NCBI GenBank assembly: GCA_019637335.1 | Contig: JAHBVV010000005.1 | Location: 124,001-188,000, forward strand | From: Candidatus Hydrogenedentota bacterium | Lineage (GTDB): Bacteria > Hydrogenedentota > Hydrogenedentia > Hydrogenedentales > JAEUWI01 | Direction: 5' to 3' | DNA length: 64,000 nucleotides | Shown: one piece after another, positions 51,637 through 60,800 of the stretch | How positions within the stretch are numbered: the first letter of the stretch is position 1 | How the letters are laid out: the number at the start of each line of letters is the position of its first letter | The notes under the pieces: model-generated | Told to the model about the DNA's origin: nothing | The model's database searches: none | The model's input: only the letters and a program-made list of their open reading frames with translations | Position numbers and translations under genes: made by a program

Positions 51637-53724
51637 TTATACGCTCACCTGACCCGCGCTCTCCAGGGCCACCGCCGGGTCAATTTCGTTATAGGATAGC
51701 ACAACGACCTTCGGAATGCGCCGCTCCACAACGCGGCGGAAATAGCGCCGCACCGGCGCCGACGTAAGCACCACCGGGTCGAGCCCGCTGGCGATGAGCG
51801 GCTGCAGGGCCCCCGCGCACGCATTGCTGATCGCGTCCGCGCGTTCGGGCGGCACCGGCACGTAGTCGCCCGTCTGCGACGTGTTTACCGCCTCCAGGAT
51901 CTCCTGCTCCAGCGCCGGCGACAGCGTCACCACGCGCAGCACCCCATCCTCGTCCGCGTAGCCCGCGCAGATTTCCCGCGCCAGCGCGTGGCGCACGTAC
52001 TCCGTAAGCACCTCCGTGTCCCGCGTGCGCGGCGCGTAGTCGCACAGCACCTCCAGCACCACCTCCAGGTTGCGGACAGACACCCGCTCGCGAAGCAGGT
52101 TGTGCAGCACCTTCTGCAGCTCGCCCATGCTCAGCAGCTTGGGAAGCAGTTCCTCCACCACCGTCGGCGCCGATTCCTTCGCGTGGTTCACCAGCGCCTG
52201 CACATCCTCGCGCGTCAGCAGCTCGTCCGCATGGCTCATCAGCAATTCGGTCAGGTGCGTCGCCACCACCGCCGTCGGCTCCACGATCGTGTAGCCCAGG
52301 CGCTCGGCCTTGTCCCGATCGCGCGCGGGCACCCACACCGCCTGCAGCCCGAAGGCCGGCTCCTGCGTCGGGTAGCCCTCGATTTCCTCCTCCACCAGCC
52401 CCGGGTTCATCGCCAGGAAGTGATCCGGCATGAGCTCGTAGGTCGCGATGACGGATTCGCGCAATTTCACCTGGTACTCGTTCGGGCGCAGGCGCATGTT
52501 GTCCACGATCCGGATGACCGGAACGATAAAGCCCATCTTCGTGGCGAGTTGCTGCCGGATGACCTGGATACGCGTCAGAAGATCGCCCCCCTGGCCCGGA
52601 TCCGCCATGCTGATAAGCCCGTACCCGAGCTCGATCTTCAGCGCGTCCACCGTGAGCAGGTCCTCGGTCCGCGCCGGAGGAGGCGCCTCCGCCTGCGCCA
52701 CCTGCCGCGCCTCCAGCTCGGCGACCTCCAGCGCCTGCCGCACCTGCATCTGCGTCGAGAGGTAGGTGAGACCGGCCAGAAACGCCGCCACCGTCATAAA
52801 CGGCAGCGTCGGCATCCCCGGCACAATACCGAAGCCCGCCAGCATCAGCGCCGACACCCCCAGCGCCCGCGGATACTTTGTAAGCTGGGTGCTCAGATCG
52901 CGCCCGAGGTTCTCGTCGGAAACGGTCCGCGTCACGACCAGGCCGGCCGATATCGAAATGATCAGCGAAGGCACCTGCGATACGAGCCCGTCGCCGATCG
53001 TCAGAACCGTGTAGCGGTTCGCCGCCTCCGGGAAGGTCATCCCGAGCACATAGATGCCGATGATCAGGCCCATGAGGATATTGATAATCGTGATGATCAG
53101 GCCCGCGATCGCGTCCCCGCGCACAAACTTTGTCGCGCCGTCCATCGCCCCGTAGAAATCCGCTTCCCGCTCGATCGCGCGCCGCCGCTCCCGCGCCTCC
53201 TGCTCGGTGAGCAGCCCCGCGTTCAGGTCGGAGTCGACGCCCATCTGCTTGCCCGGCATCGCGTCCAGCGTGAAGCGCGCCGCCACTTCGGAAATGCGCG
53301 TGGCGCCGCGCGTGATCACCACGAACTGGATAATCACCAGGATGCTGAAGATCACGATGCCCACCAGCGGGCTGCCCGCCGTCACGAAGCCGCCAAACGC
53401 CTCCACCACGTTGCCCCCGTCCGCCTGGCTCAGGATAAGCCGCGTCGTCGCCACGTTGAGGCTCAGCCGGAACAGCGTCAGCAGCAGCAGCAGGGAGGGG
53501 AAAACCGCGAATTCCGTCGGGCGCTGCAGGTAGATCGTCGCCAGCAACACCACCACCGACAGCGAAATGTTGATCGTCAGCATTACGTCGATGGCGGTCG
53601 TCGGGATCGGGATGATAAGAATCAGCAGAATGCCGATCACCAGCACCGATAGCGCAATGTCCTGGTTCTGGCCCAGGGATCCGAGGATCGCCCCGCCCCG
53701 GCTCTGTTCCGCGGGCGCCGCCAT
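51637..53724 (-). CDS. flhA: FlhA (flagellar type III export gate)
   Basis: A 695-residue inner-membrane export-gate protein of normal length. About eight membrane segments occupy residues 22-310, with the FHIPEP family signature RISEVAARFTLDAMPGKQMG near residue 147. The large cytoplasmic domain, which forms the nonameric ring that receives chaperone-substrate complexes, follows from about 330 and keeps FLAMNPG and LSMGELQKVLHNLLRE. Its ATG follows the flhB stop directly, with no gap. The conserved Asp of the proton-conducting FHIPEP loop is present in GVDSDLNAG. Confidence 0.96.
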   Translation of the reverse strand: MAAPAEQSRGGAILGSLGQNQDIALSVLVIGILLILIIPIPTTAIDVMLTINISLSVVVLLATIYLQRPTEFAVFPSLLLLLTLFRLSLNVATTRLILSQADGGNVVEAFGGFVTAGSPLVGIVIFSILVIIQFVVITRGATRISEVAARFTLDAMPGKQMGVDSDLNAGLLTEQEARERRRAIEREADFYGAMDGATKFVRGDAIAGLIITIINILMGLIIGIYVLGMTFPEAANRYTVLTIGDGLVSQVPSLIISISAGLVVTRTVSDENLGRDLSTQLTKYPRALGVSALMLAGFGIVPGMPTLPFMTVAAFLAGLTYLSTQMQVRQALEVAELEARQVAQAEAPPPARTEDLLTVDALKIELGYGLISMADPGQGGDLLTRIQVIRQQLATKMGFIVPVIRIVDNMRLRPNEYQVKLRESVIATYELMPDHFLAMNPGLVEEEIEGYPTQEPAFGLQAVWVPARDRDKAERLGYTIVEPTAVVATHLTELLMSHADELLTREDVQALVNHAKESAPTVVEELLPKLLSMGELQKVLHNLLRERVSVRNLEVVLEVLCDYAPRTRDTEVLTEYVRHALAREICAGYADEDGVLRVVTLSPALEQEILEAVNTSQTGDYVPVPPERADAISNACAGALQPLIASGLDPVVLTSAPVRRYFRRVVERRIPKVVVLSYNEIDPAVALESAGQVSV

Positions 53725-54840
53725 CTATCGGCCGCCTTCCGAAGCCGCCCAGGCCGCCTCGCGCGACCGCGCCTTCTCCGCGCGCCGGTCGATCCGGTAC
53801 ACGAACGACAACACTTCCGCCACCGCCCGGTACAGGTTCTCCGGAATCCCCTGGCCCACCTCAATGCTCTTGTAAAGCGCGCGCGCCAGCTCCGGCTTCT
53901 GCACGATCGGCACCTCGTTCTCCGCCGCGATCTCGCGGATGCGCTCCGCCACCTTCCGCGCGCCCTTCGCCACCACCACGGGCGTCTCCATCTCGCCCAT
54001 CTCGTAGCGCAGCGCCACGGCAAACCGCACCGGGTTCGTGATCACCACGTCCGCCTGCGGCACATCCTTCATCATCCGCTGCATCGCCATCTGGCGCTGG
54101 AGCTGCCGCACGCGCCGCTTGATGTGCGGATCCCCTTCCAGCTCCTTCGCCTCCCGCCGCGCCTCCTGGTGCGTCATGCGAAGGTCGCGCAGGTGCTGCC
54201 AGCGCTGGTAGCCGAAGTCGAAAAGGCCGAGCAGCACCATCACCAGCGCGATCCGCCACCACACCGAAAATACAAGCGCCGCCACCTCATAGGTGATCCC
54301 CGCGGGCGTCAGCGCCATCAGCATGATGATCTCGTCCAGCCGGCTGCGCAACGCAAACCAGACGACCGTTACCACCAGCACGAGCTTCAGGATGGACTTT
54401 ATCAGTTCAATGAGCGACCGCAACGAAACGAAGCGCTTGAAGCCGCTGATCGGGTTAACGCGGGAGAACTTCGGCGTGATCGGCTTGGGCGTCAGCAGCA
54501 GCCCAACCTGCATCACGTTGGACACCACGCCCGAAACCACCAGTACCAGCGCGATGGGGAGGACGCACAGCGCAAGCACCCAGATCGCGCCGGCGGCCAG
54601 CCCCGCCAGGCTGCTCCGCTCCGGCGTGATCTCCGGCGCGTGCGCTATGTAATACCGCGACGACGCCAGCAACGTCTCAAACATGCTCTGGCCGAACAGA
54701 ACGATGCCAAGCAGCGCCACGGCCAGCGCGATGCCCGCACTGAGGTCCTGGCTCCGCGCAATGTTCCCCTCTTCGCGCGCGCGCCGGATTTTCTGCGCGC
54801 TCGCCGGGAGTGTCTTTTCGCCGCCGGTGTCTTCCGCCAC
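53725..54840 (-). CDS. flhB: FlhB (flagellar export switch) with NPVR in place of NPTH
   Basis: A 371-residue export-gate protein with four membrane segments (about 34-58, 84-110, 148-165, 188-210) and a cytoplasmic domain. Autocleavage between Asn269 and Pro270 switches export from rod/hook to filament proteins. Here Asn269 and Pro270 are kept at the canonical numbers, but the following Thr and His are Val271 and Arg272 (ITNPVRFAVALRYE). The rest of the C-terminal domain (PVVVAKGARKVAERIREIA, ENEVPIVQKPELARALY) is normal. It starts ten bases after fliR ends. Confidence 0.95.
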   Translation of the reverse strand: MAEDTGGEKTLPASAQKIRRAREEGNIARSQDLSAGIALAVALLGIVLFGQSMFETLLASSRYYIAHAPEITPERSSLAGLAAGAIWVLALCVLPIALVLVVSGVVSNVMQVGLLLTPKPITPKFSRVNPISGFKRFVSLRSLIELIKSILKLVLVVTVVWFALRSRLDEIIMLMALTPAGITYEVAALVFSVWWRIALVMVLLGLFDFGYQRWQHLRDLRMTHQEARREAKELEGDPHIKRRVRQLQRQMAMQRMMKDVPQADVVITNPVRFAVALRYEMGEMETPVVVAKGARKVAERIREIAAENEVPIVQKPELARALYKSIEVGQGIPENLYRAVAEVLSFVYRIDRRAEKARSREAAWAASEGGR

Positions 54841-54850
54841 GGATCAGCCC

Positions 54851-55618
54851 TCAACCCAGCCCGCGAATGAGCAGGTCCACCCGCTCAAACGTCCGGTGAA
54901 ACATCCCATCCAGGATACGCACGTAGATTCCAATGCTCAGCGCCGTGATAAACAGCCCCGTCGCGATCGTCAGCGGAAATCCCACCACAAACAGCTGGAT
55001 CTGCGGGATTACACGCCCGATCAGGCCCATCGTCACGTACGCGAGCATCATCGAGGCCGCCACGGGAGCCGCAATTATCAGCCCGTCGATGAACATCGCG
55101 TCGCCCCAGCGGCTTACCTCCCAGAGCAGCGCGGGCCGCGCCATGAAGCCCCCGATCGGGATGACCTTGAAGGTGTGCGCGAGCCCGATGATCATGAGGT
55201 GATGGAGGCTGGTGACAAGCATATAGAGCACCGCGAGAATAAAGAGGAAGAAACCGAAAATCGGGAACTGGGTCTCCAGCGCCGGGTTGAACACGTTCAT
55301 CATGCCGAAGCCCGTCTGCAAGTCCATGATCTGGCCGCCCACCTGCACCGCCGCAAACACAAGACCCACCACAAAACCGATCATCAGGCCGATCAGAAAC
55401 TCCCCGATCGCAAGCACCGCAAACGGAAGCGCCGCCGAAGGAAGACCCGTCTCCAGCACCGGAAGCAACGGCGTAATCAGCATCGCGCCGAAAAAGGCAA
55501 GCCCGATCTTCGCCGCCACCGGCACGTTCGTCGATCCCAGCACCGGCGCGGATACCATCAATCCCGAGAAGCGCACCATCACGAGCAGGAACAACTTGAA
55601 GATTTCAATCTCGGCCAT
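54851..55618 (-). CDS. fliR: FliR (flagellar export apparatus)
   Basis: A 255-residue membrane protein with about six hydrophobic segments, part of the FliP5-FliQ4-FliR1 export pore. Conserved features are RFSGLMVSAPVLGSTNVPV near the start, GEFLIGLMIGFVVGLVFAAV, GGQIMDLQTGFGM and NPALETQFPIFGFF. It follows fliQ by 45 bases, whereas most joints in this operon are tighter, and precedes flhB by ten. Confidence 0.95.
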   Translation of the reverse strand: MAEIEIFKLFLLVMVRFSGLMVSAPVLGSTNVPVAAKIGLAFFGAMLITPLLPVLETGLPSAALPFAVLAIGEFLIGLMIGFVVGLVFAAVQVGGQIMDLQTGFGMMNVFNPALETQFPIFGFFLFILAVLYMLVTSLHHLMIIGLAHTFKVIPIGGFMARPALLWEVSRWGDAMFIDGLIIAAPVAASMMLAYVTMGLIGRVIPQIQLFVVGFPLTIATGLFITALSIGIYVRILDGMFHRTFERVDLLIRGLG

Positions 55619-55663
55619 TCCGACACGCTTTCTCCGGCGCTGCCGGGCGCCGCGCCGGCGCGC

Positions 55664-55936
55664 CTACCGCAGCACGATCTGATCGAAATTTCCGTACAGT
55701 TCCTGGACAAAACGCAGGATCGTATCGGACATCCACGGCAGGAACAGGATGAACGCCACCAGCACAAAAACAATCTTCGGCACGAAGGTCAGGGTGATTT
55801 CCTGGATCTGGGTAACCGACTGGAAAATACTGATCACCAGCCCGACGACCATTCCCGTCAACAGCATCGGCGCGGAGGCCAGCAAGGTGACCAGCATCGC
55901 CGTCTGTCCGATGTCTACGATATCATCAACCGTCAT
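55664..55936 (-). CDS. fliQ: FliQ (flagellar export apparatus)
   Basis: A 90-residue protein with two membrane segments (about 14-38 and 52-70), the standard FliQ size. LISIFQSVTQIQEITLTFVPKI is the family signature and GMVVGLVISI the first hairpin. FliQ joins FliP and FliR in the export pore. The ATG at 55936 gives the usual length; the open frame extends further upstream into the promoter. It is the first gene of the operon, so fliP, normally directly before it, is not adjacent. Confidence 0.95.
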   Translation of the reverse strand: MTVDDIVDIGQTAMLVTLLASAPMLLTGMVVGLVISIFQSVTQIQEITLTFVPKIVFVLVAFILFLPWMSDTILRFVQELYGNFDQIVLR

Positions 55937-55987
55937 GAAAACCCATCCGGCGCCCGCCCGGGGGCGCAGCCTTCGAGCCATGGGAAC

Positions 55988-56016
55988 ACAATACCACAAC
56001 ATATAGTGTCTGTCAA
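55988..56016 (-). promoter_or_regulatory. Promoter of the fliQ operon with overlapping inverted repeat
   Basis: On the minus strand TTGACA (56016-56011, perfect) and TATTGT (55993-55988, four of six) are 17 bases apart, with transcription expected near 55981, about 45 bases before fliQ. ACACTATA and TATTGTGT around an eight-base spacer form an imperfect inverted repeat covering the spacer and -10 (55986-56009), a possible repressor site. The remainder of the 302-base divergent region up to menB at 56239 shows nothing else distinct. Confidence 0.6.
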
Positions 56017-56238
56017 GCGAGCCGTGCGTCCTAAAACTAAAATTGACAACAGGTTGCGCCCGGCTTCCATCCCTCGAATCCGCCCGGCGGCCTACATATA
56101 GTAGTCGCTCTCCGCTGGCGGCCACGGGCCGGTTCCTGATACACTATGCGCCTGGCAACCCATGGCGCGTACGCGGCGGCGCTCGGCCCCAACCGGCCCG
56201 CCAACACACGCCCCACCCGCACCTGAGGAACAACCGGC

Positions 56239-57063
56239 ATGGCATCGATTAACTGGACCACAGCCAAAGAATACTCCGAAATCCTGTACCACAAGGCCGA
56301 CGGTATCGCGAAAATCACCATAAACCGGCCCCACGTGCGCAATGCCTTCACCCCCACGACCAATGACGAGATCAGCGACGCGCTGCGCGACGCCCGGTTT
56401 GATTCGAATGTCGGCGTCATCATTCTCACGGGACAGGGCAGGGAGGCCTTCTGCTCCGGCGGCGACCAGAAGATTCGGGGAGAGTCCGGGTACGTCGACG
56501 GCGGCACGGGCGTGCATCGCCTGAATGTGCTCGACCTGCACCGCCAGATCCGCACCCTGCCCAAGCCCGTCATCGCGATGGTCGCCGGCTACGCCATCGG
56601 CGGCGGCAATATCCTCGCCATGGTCTGCGACCTGACCATCGCGGCGGACAACGCGATTTTTGGCCAGACCGGCCCGAAGGTGGGCTCCTTTGACGCGGGC
56701 TATGGCTCCGCGCACCTGGCGCGGATGGTGGGCCAGAAGAAGGCGCGGGAGATCTGGTTTCTCTGCCGCCAGTACAACGCGCAGCAGGCGCTCGACATGG
56801 GCCTCGTGAACACCGTCGTGCCTTACGACCGGCTCGAAGAGGAGACGGTGCAGTGGTGCCGCGAAATCCTGGCGAATTCGCCGACCGCCATCCGCTGCCT
56901 CAAGGCCGCGCTCAACGCCGATGAAGACGGCCAGGCGGGCCTCATGGAGCTCGCGGGCAACGCCACCTCCCTCTTCTATCAGACCGAGGAGGGCCAGGAG
57001 GGCCGCAACGCCTTCAACGAGAAGCGCAAGCCGGATTTCAGCAAGTTCCCGCGCAACCCCTGA
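56239..57063 (+). CDS. menB: 1,4-dihydroxy-2-naphthoyl-CoA synthase
   Basis: A 274-residue crotonase-fold enzyme that cyclises o-succinylbenzoyl-CoA in menaquinone synthesis. Conserved MenB segments include [66 protein letters not shown] and the closing [16 protein letters not shown] and the Gly in FGQTGPKVG are active-site features. The start ATG follows GAGGAACAACCGGC, giving weak ribosome binding. It opens the men operon, 24 bases before menA. Confidence 0.97.
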   Translation: MASINWTTAKEYSEILYHKADGIAKITINRPHVRNAFTPTTNDEISDALRDARFDSNVGVIILTGQGREAFCSGGDQKIRGESGYVDGGTGVHRLNVLDLHRQIRTLPKPVIAMVAGYAIGGGNILAMVCDLTIAADNAIFGQTGPKVGSFDAGYGSAHLARMVGQKKAREIWFLCRQYNAQQALDMGLVNTVVPYDRLEEETVQWCREILANSPTAIRCLKAALNADEDGQAGLMELAGNATSLFYQTEEGQEGRNAFNEKRKPDFSKFPRNP

Positions 57064-57087
57064 CCCCGCGCGAATCAACCCCGTAGA

Positions 57088-57981
57088 GTGCTTCCCAACG
57101 TGCATCCCGCAAAGATATGGCTGCTGGCGGCCCGGCCCAAGACCCTGGCGGCCGGCCTCACGCCCGTTCTCATCGGCTCGGCGCTGGCCGCCGGCGCGGG
57201 CGCGTTCCATCTCACCGCGGCGCTCTGCGCGGGCCTCGGCGCCCTCCTGATCCAGATCGGCGCCAACTTCGCCAACGATTACTTCGACTTCGTAAAGGGC
57301 ACGGACACCGAGGACCGTGTCGGGCCGCTCCGCGCAACGCAGGCGGGGCTCGTCGCGCCCAAGACCATGCTCGCGGCCACCATCATCGTCTTCGCGCTGG
57401 CCTTTCTCCCCGGCGGCTGGCTCATTTACCGCGCGGGCTGGCCTTTGCTCGCCATCGGTGTCATTTCCGTGGTGTGCGGCCTGCTCTACACCGGCGGCCC
57501 CTACCCCTTGGGCTACCTCGGCCTCGGCGATGTGTTCGTCCTCGTGTTCTTCGGGCCCGTGGCCGTCGGCGGAACCTACTACGTCCAGGCGCTGGAACTG
57601 CCCACCGAAGTCCTCATTGCCGGCCTGATGCCCGGGCTCTTCTCCACCGCGATACTGACCGTCAACAATCTCCGCGACGCGGACACGGACGTGCGCACGG
57701 GCAAGCGGACCCTGGCGGTGCGCTTCGGCAAGGGATTCGCCCGCTGGGAATATCTCGTCTGCATCGTGCTCGCGGCCGGCGTTATTCCCGTCTACCTCTG
57801 CGCCCGCGCCGGCGGCAATTGGGCCGCGCTGGCAGGCTGCCTCGTGCTGCTTCCCGCCGCGCGCATGATCCGCACCGTCTTCACCTCGGCGGACGGCGAA
57901 ACGCTCAACACCGTTCTGGCGAACACGGGCAAGGCGCTCCTGATCTTCGGCCTGCTGTTCTCGGCCGGGTGGCTGTGGTGA
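57088..57981 (+). CDS. menA: 1,4-dihydroxy-2-naphthoate polyprenyltransferase
   Basis: A 297-residue UbiA-family membrane enzyme that attaches the polyprenyl chain to 1,4-dihydroxy-2-naphthoate. It has about eight or nine membrane segments, the first Asp-rich motif NDYFDFVKGTD (near residue 64) and the second NNLRDADTDVRTGKRTLAVR (near 192), plus LAARPKTLAAGLTPV at the start. The GTG at 57088 is taken; a second in-frame GTG at 57100 is equally possible and neither has a strong ribosome-binding site. The stop overlaps the menC start as GTGA. The product acts in the cytoplasmic membrane. Confidence 0.93.
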   Translation: MLPNVHPAKIWLLAARPKTLAAGLTPVLIGSALAAGAGAFHLTAALCAGLGALLIQIGANFANDYFDFVKGTDTEDRVGPLRATQAGLVAPKTMLAATIIVFALAFLPGGWLIYRAGWPLLAIGVISVVCGLLYTGGPYPLGYLGLGDVFVLVFFGPVAVGGTYYVQALELPTEVLIAGLMPGLFSTAILTVNNLRDADTDVRTGKRTLAVRFGKGFARWEYLVCIVLAAGVIPVYLCARAGGNWAALAGCLVLLPAARMIRTVFTSADGETLNTVLANTGKALLIFGLLFSAGWLW

Positions 57982-59114
57982 AGATCGCGCGGGCCGAAGT
58001 CTTCGCCTACCGGCTGCGCCTCGATTCCCCGATCCCCTTGCGCGGGCGCGATCTGCCGGAACGAACGGGCCTCCTGCTGCGCCTCGAATCGGAATCCGGT
58101 CGCCAGTCGTGGGGCGAGGCCGCGCCGCTGCCGGGCTTCAGCCGCGAGACGGTAGCCGCATGCCGCCGCAAACTCGAAGAAGCCCTCGCCGCCCTCCGCA
58201 GTCTCGAAGGCGGCGCGGAGCGGGACTCCATTCGCGGGCTGCGCGCCTTTCGCGGGCCCATCGCGCACAGCGCCTCCTACTTCGCGGTCGAATCCGCCTG
58301 GCGCCGCCTCCAGGCCGAGGATCACGGCGTCTCCCCCTGGCACGACAAGGCCCCGGATCGCGCGCCCATCATCCAGCTCAACGCGCTTCTCGCCGGAACC
58401 GAGGAACGCATCCTCGCGCGCGCGCAAGAGGCCGCAACGCAGGGGTACCGCGCGGTGAAGCTCAAGGTCGGGCGGGACCGCATGACCGACGACATCCGCG
58501 TCGTGCGCGCAGTCCGCGAGGCCATCGGCCCCGGCGTCGCGCTGCGGCTCGACGCCAACCAGGCCTGGTCCATCGAAGACGCCGTCCTGTTCGGCAAGGC
58601 CGTCGCCGCATCGGATATCGCCTACATCGAAGAACCCTGCCAGCAATTCGGCGACCTGCCGGCCTTTCGTCTCCGGACCGGAATCCCCTACGCCATCGAC
58701 GAGTCGATCTTCACCGTGCACGACATGCTGCGCGGGCGCGGGAAGACCCCGCTCCCCGAGCGAGCGCTCGCGGGCATCGTCCAGGAAGCGGAGGCGCTGG
58801 TCTGGAAGCCCACGCTCGTGCACACCCCGACCCTCGGCGACCTGCTCTTTCACGACGTGGCCCAGGGCCAGTCCAGCCGCATCGTGATCAGCGCGGCCTT
58901 TGAGTCCGGCGTGGGGACCGCCGCCCTGGCCAACTACGCCGCGATGTTTGCCTCGCCGGACACGCCAGCGGGCCTCGACACCTACACCTGGATCGCCCCG
59001 GACATTCTCCGGGAACGCCTGCCGCTACAGGGGGGGGCCGCCGACCTCAACGCGATCAACGCCGCCGCTGAAACGGTGGATACGGATCGCCTCACCCGGG
59101 TGTGGGCGCTATGA
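57978..59114 (+). CDS. menC: o-Succinylbenzoate synthase
   Basis: A 378-residue enolase-superfamily enzyme that dehydrates SHCHC to o-succinylbenzoate. The capping domain occupies about residues 1-125 (GEAAPLPGFSRET). Catalytic barrel features are YRAVKLKVGRD (the KxK lysines), RLDANQAWS, YIEEPCQQF and AIDES (metal-binding Asp, Glu, Asp), and VWKPTLVHTPTLGDLL with the second lysine. The GTG at 57978 overlaps the menA stop and the stop overlaps menE as ATGA. Some family members are dipeptide epimerases; the men operon context argues for OSBS. Confidence 0.9.
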   Translation: MKIARAEVFAYRLRLDSPIPLRGRDLPERTGLLLRLESESGRQSWGEAAPLPGFSRETVAACRRKLEEALAALRSLEGGAERDSIRGLRAFRGPIAHSASYFAVESAWRRLQAEDHGVSPWHDKAPDRAPIIQLNALLAGTEERILARAQEAATQGYRAVKLKVGRDRMTDDIRVVRAVREAIGPGVALRLDANQAWSIEDAVLFGKAVAASDIAYIEEPCQQFGDLPAFRLRTGIPYAIDESIFTVHDMLRGRGKTPLPERALAGIVQEAEALVWKPTLVHTPTLGDLLFHDVAQGQSSRIVISAAFESGVGTAALANYAAMFASPDTPAGLDTYTWIAPDILRERLPLQGGAADLNAINAAAETVDTDRLTRVWAL

Positions 59115-60520
59115 CGGCCTGCAACTGCCCCGTCGCCGCGCTGGCGGCCGAAAATCCCAACGGCCTGGCCATCTGGTCGCCCGAAAAATATATCTCGTAC
59201 GCGGAGTGGCACGCCGCGATCGTCAACGCGGCGGCGTCGTTCCGCGACGTGGGCCTTGATGCGGGCGGGCGTATAACTTTCTCCCTACCGCTCCGGCCCG
59301 GGGCCCTGACCATTCTGCTCGCGGCCTTTCGGGCCGGCATCGTGGTCTGCCCCCTGGATCCGGCGTTTCCCGAGGAATACCGCCAGAAATTCGTGCGGCG
59401 CTTCGACGCCAAGTACGATATGACCTGGGACGGCGTCCCCCTGCCCGTTCGTTCGGAGGCGGAACGCGCCATCGTCCCCATGGCGGCCGAGCCGCATCCC
59501 GGCGAATTCATCTGGCCCGATCTCGAAGGGCCCGCCACGGCAATCCTCACCTCGGGCAGCACCGGAACGCCCAAGATCGCCGTCTTGAGCCTCGCGAACC
59601 ACCTGGCCGCCGCGCGCGCCTCCAATGCGAACATCCCGCTCGGGCCGGACGACGCGTGGCTGATGTCCCTGCCGCCACACCATGTGGCCGGCCTGGGCAT
59701 TCTCTTCCGCTGCCTCGCGGCCGGCGCCATGATCGCGTTTCCAGGCGATCTGCCGCTGCGCGAGGCCATCGAGCAGAGCGGCGCCACCCACCTTTCGCTC
59801 GTCCCGGCGCAGTTGGCGCGCCTGCTCGACGGCGGCCCGGTCCCGCCCCTGAAAGCCATCCTCCTCGGGGGCAGCGCCATCCCCGCGCGCCTGCTGGACC
59901 GGGCTTTCGACGCGGGGCTGCCGGTGCACACCAGCTATGGCATGACGGAAATGGCCACGCAAGTCGCAACGTCGCCGCCCGGCGCCTCCCGTGCGATGCT
60001 AAGCTCCTCCGGGCGGCCGCTGATTCCGGGGACGCTCCGCATCGGATCGGACGGACGCCTGCACGTCAACGGCCCCGCGCGCTTTCTCGGGTACTGGATC
60101 AATGGCCAAATCGAAATGCCGTATAACTTCGAGGGATGGTTCGCCACGGGCGACTGCGGCCATCTCGACGAAGACGGCTGCCTGCACGTAACCGGGCGCG
60201 CCGACAACATGTTTGTCGCGGGCGGTGAAAACGTGCAGCCGGAGGAGATCGAGCGCGCCCTGCTGCGCCTTCCCGGCGTGGCACAGGCCGTCGTCGTCCC
60301 GGTTCCACACCCCGAGTTCGGCGCGACGCCCGTGGCCTTCGTGGAGACGGACGGACCGCTGGATCCGGACGCGATGCGCGCCGCCCTGGCGCCGGCCCTG
60401 CCGCGATTCAAAATCCCGCGGCGCATCCTCCCCTGGCCCGAGGGCCTCGCAGGCGGGGGCATCAAGATCGCCCGCGCCGCATTTATCGAAGAAGCCATAC
60501 GCAGGATCGAGAAAGAATAG
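59111..60520 (+). CDS. menE: o-Succinylbenzoate-CoA ligase
   Basis: A 469-residue ANL-family adenylate-forming enzyme. AILTSGSTGTPKIAVLS (about 146-162) is the P-loop, HTSYGMTEMATQVA the adenine-binding motif, GWFATGDCGHLDEDG and VTGRADNMFVAGGENVQPEE the hinge and C-terminal domain. The C-terminal catalytic lysine is probably in GGGIKIARAAFI. It converts o-succinylbenzoate to its CoA thioester, the MenB substrate. The ATG at 59111 overlaps the menC stop. This is the last gene of the operon; menD, menF and menH are not in the window. Confidence 0.92.
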   Translation: MTACNCPVAALAAENPNGLAIWSPEKYISYAEWHAAIVNAAASFRDVGLDAGGRITFSLPLRPGALTILLAAFRAGIVVCPLDPAFPEEYRQKFVRRFDAKYDMTWDGVPLPVRSEAERAIVPMAAEPHPGEFIWPDLEGPATAILTSGSTGTPKIAVLSLANHLAAARASNANIPLGPDDAWLMSLPPHHVAGLGILFRCLAAGAMIAFPGDLPLREAIEQSGATHLSLVPAQLARLLDGGPVPPLKAILLGGSAIPARLLDRAFDAGLPVHTSYGMTEMATQVATSPPGASRAMLSSSGRPLIPGTLRIGSDGRLHVNGPARFLGYWINGQIEMPYNFEGWFATGDCGHLDEDGCLHVTGRADNMFVAGGENVQPEEIERALLRLPGVAQAVVVPVPHPEFGATPVAFVETDGPLDPDAMRAALAPALPRFKIPRRILPWPEGLAGGGIKIARAAFIEEAIRRIEKE

Positions 60521-60800
60521 GTGTAATACTTTAGCGGAATGACGCTGGCCTGAATCCTCGGCGACACAATCCCGCGTTGCAACGGAAGTGCGGACCAATG
60601 GGAGCGCGGGCGGCCCGCCCGCATCGCGCCGAAGGCGCGAATTTGATTCGTGGCGCCAGCCCGGGCCGATCTTCTTCCCGATCAAAGGTGTCGATATTGC
60701 GATCACGCTATGCACCTCCGGTGCATTGCAGGCGGGGACTCAGGCATTGCCGCCCGAGAGAATCGCGCACGATCCCAGACATCCTCCACCCGCCCCGGCG
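60521..60800. repeat. Noncoding repeat-bearing spacer
   Basis: TAATACTTTAGCGGAATGAC at 60525-60544 is a partial match to the ACATTTTAGCCG element at 6533 and 49221. GGAGCGCGGGCGGCCCGCCC at 60600-60619, followed by GCGCCGAAGGCGC, belongs to the self-complementary family seen at 24447 and 49403. No gene is supported. Confidence 0.55.

Noticed and set aside
51988-53652. A 554-codon plus-strand open frame opposite flhA
   Set aside because: It is an Arg/His-rich shadow produced by the GC-rich third positions of flhA; no recognisable motif.
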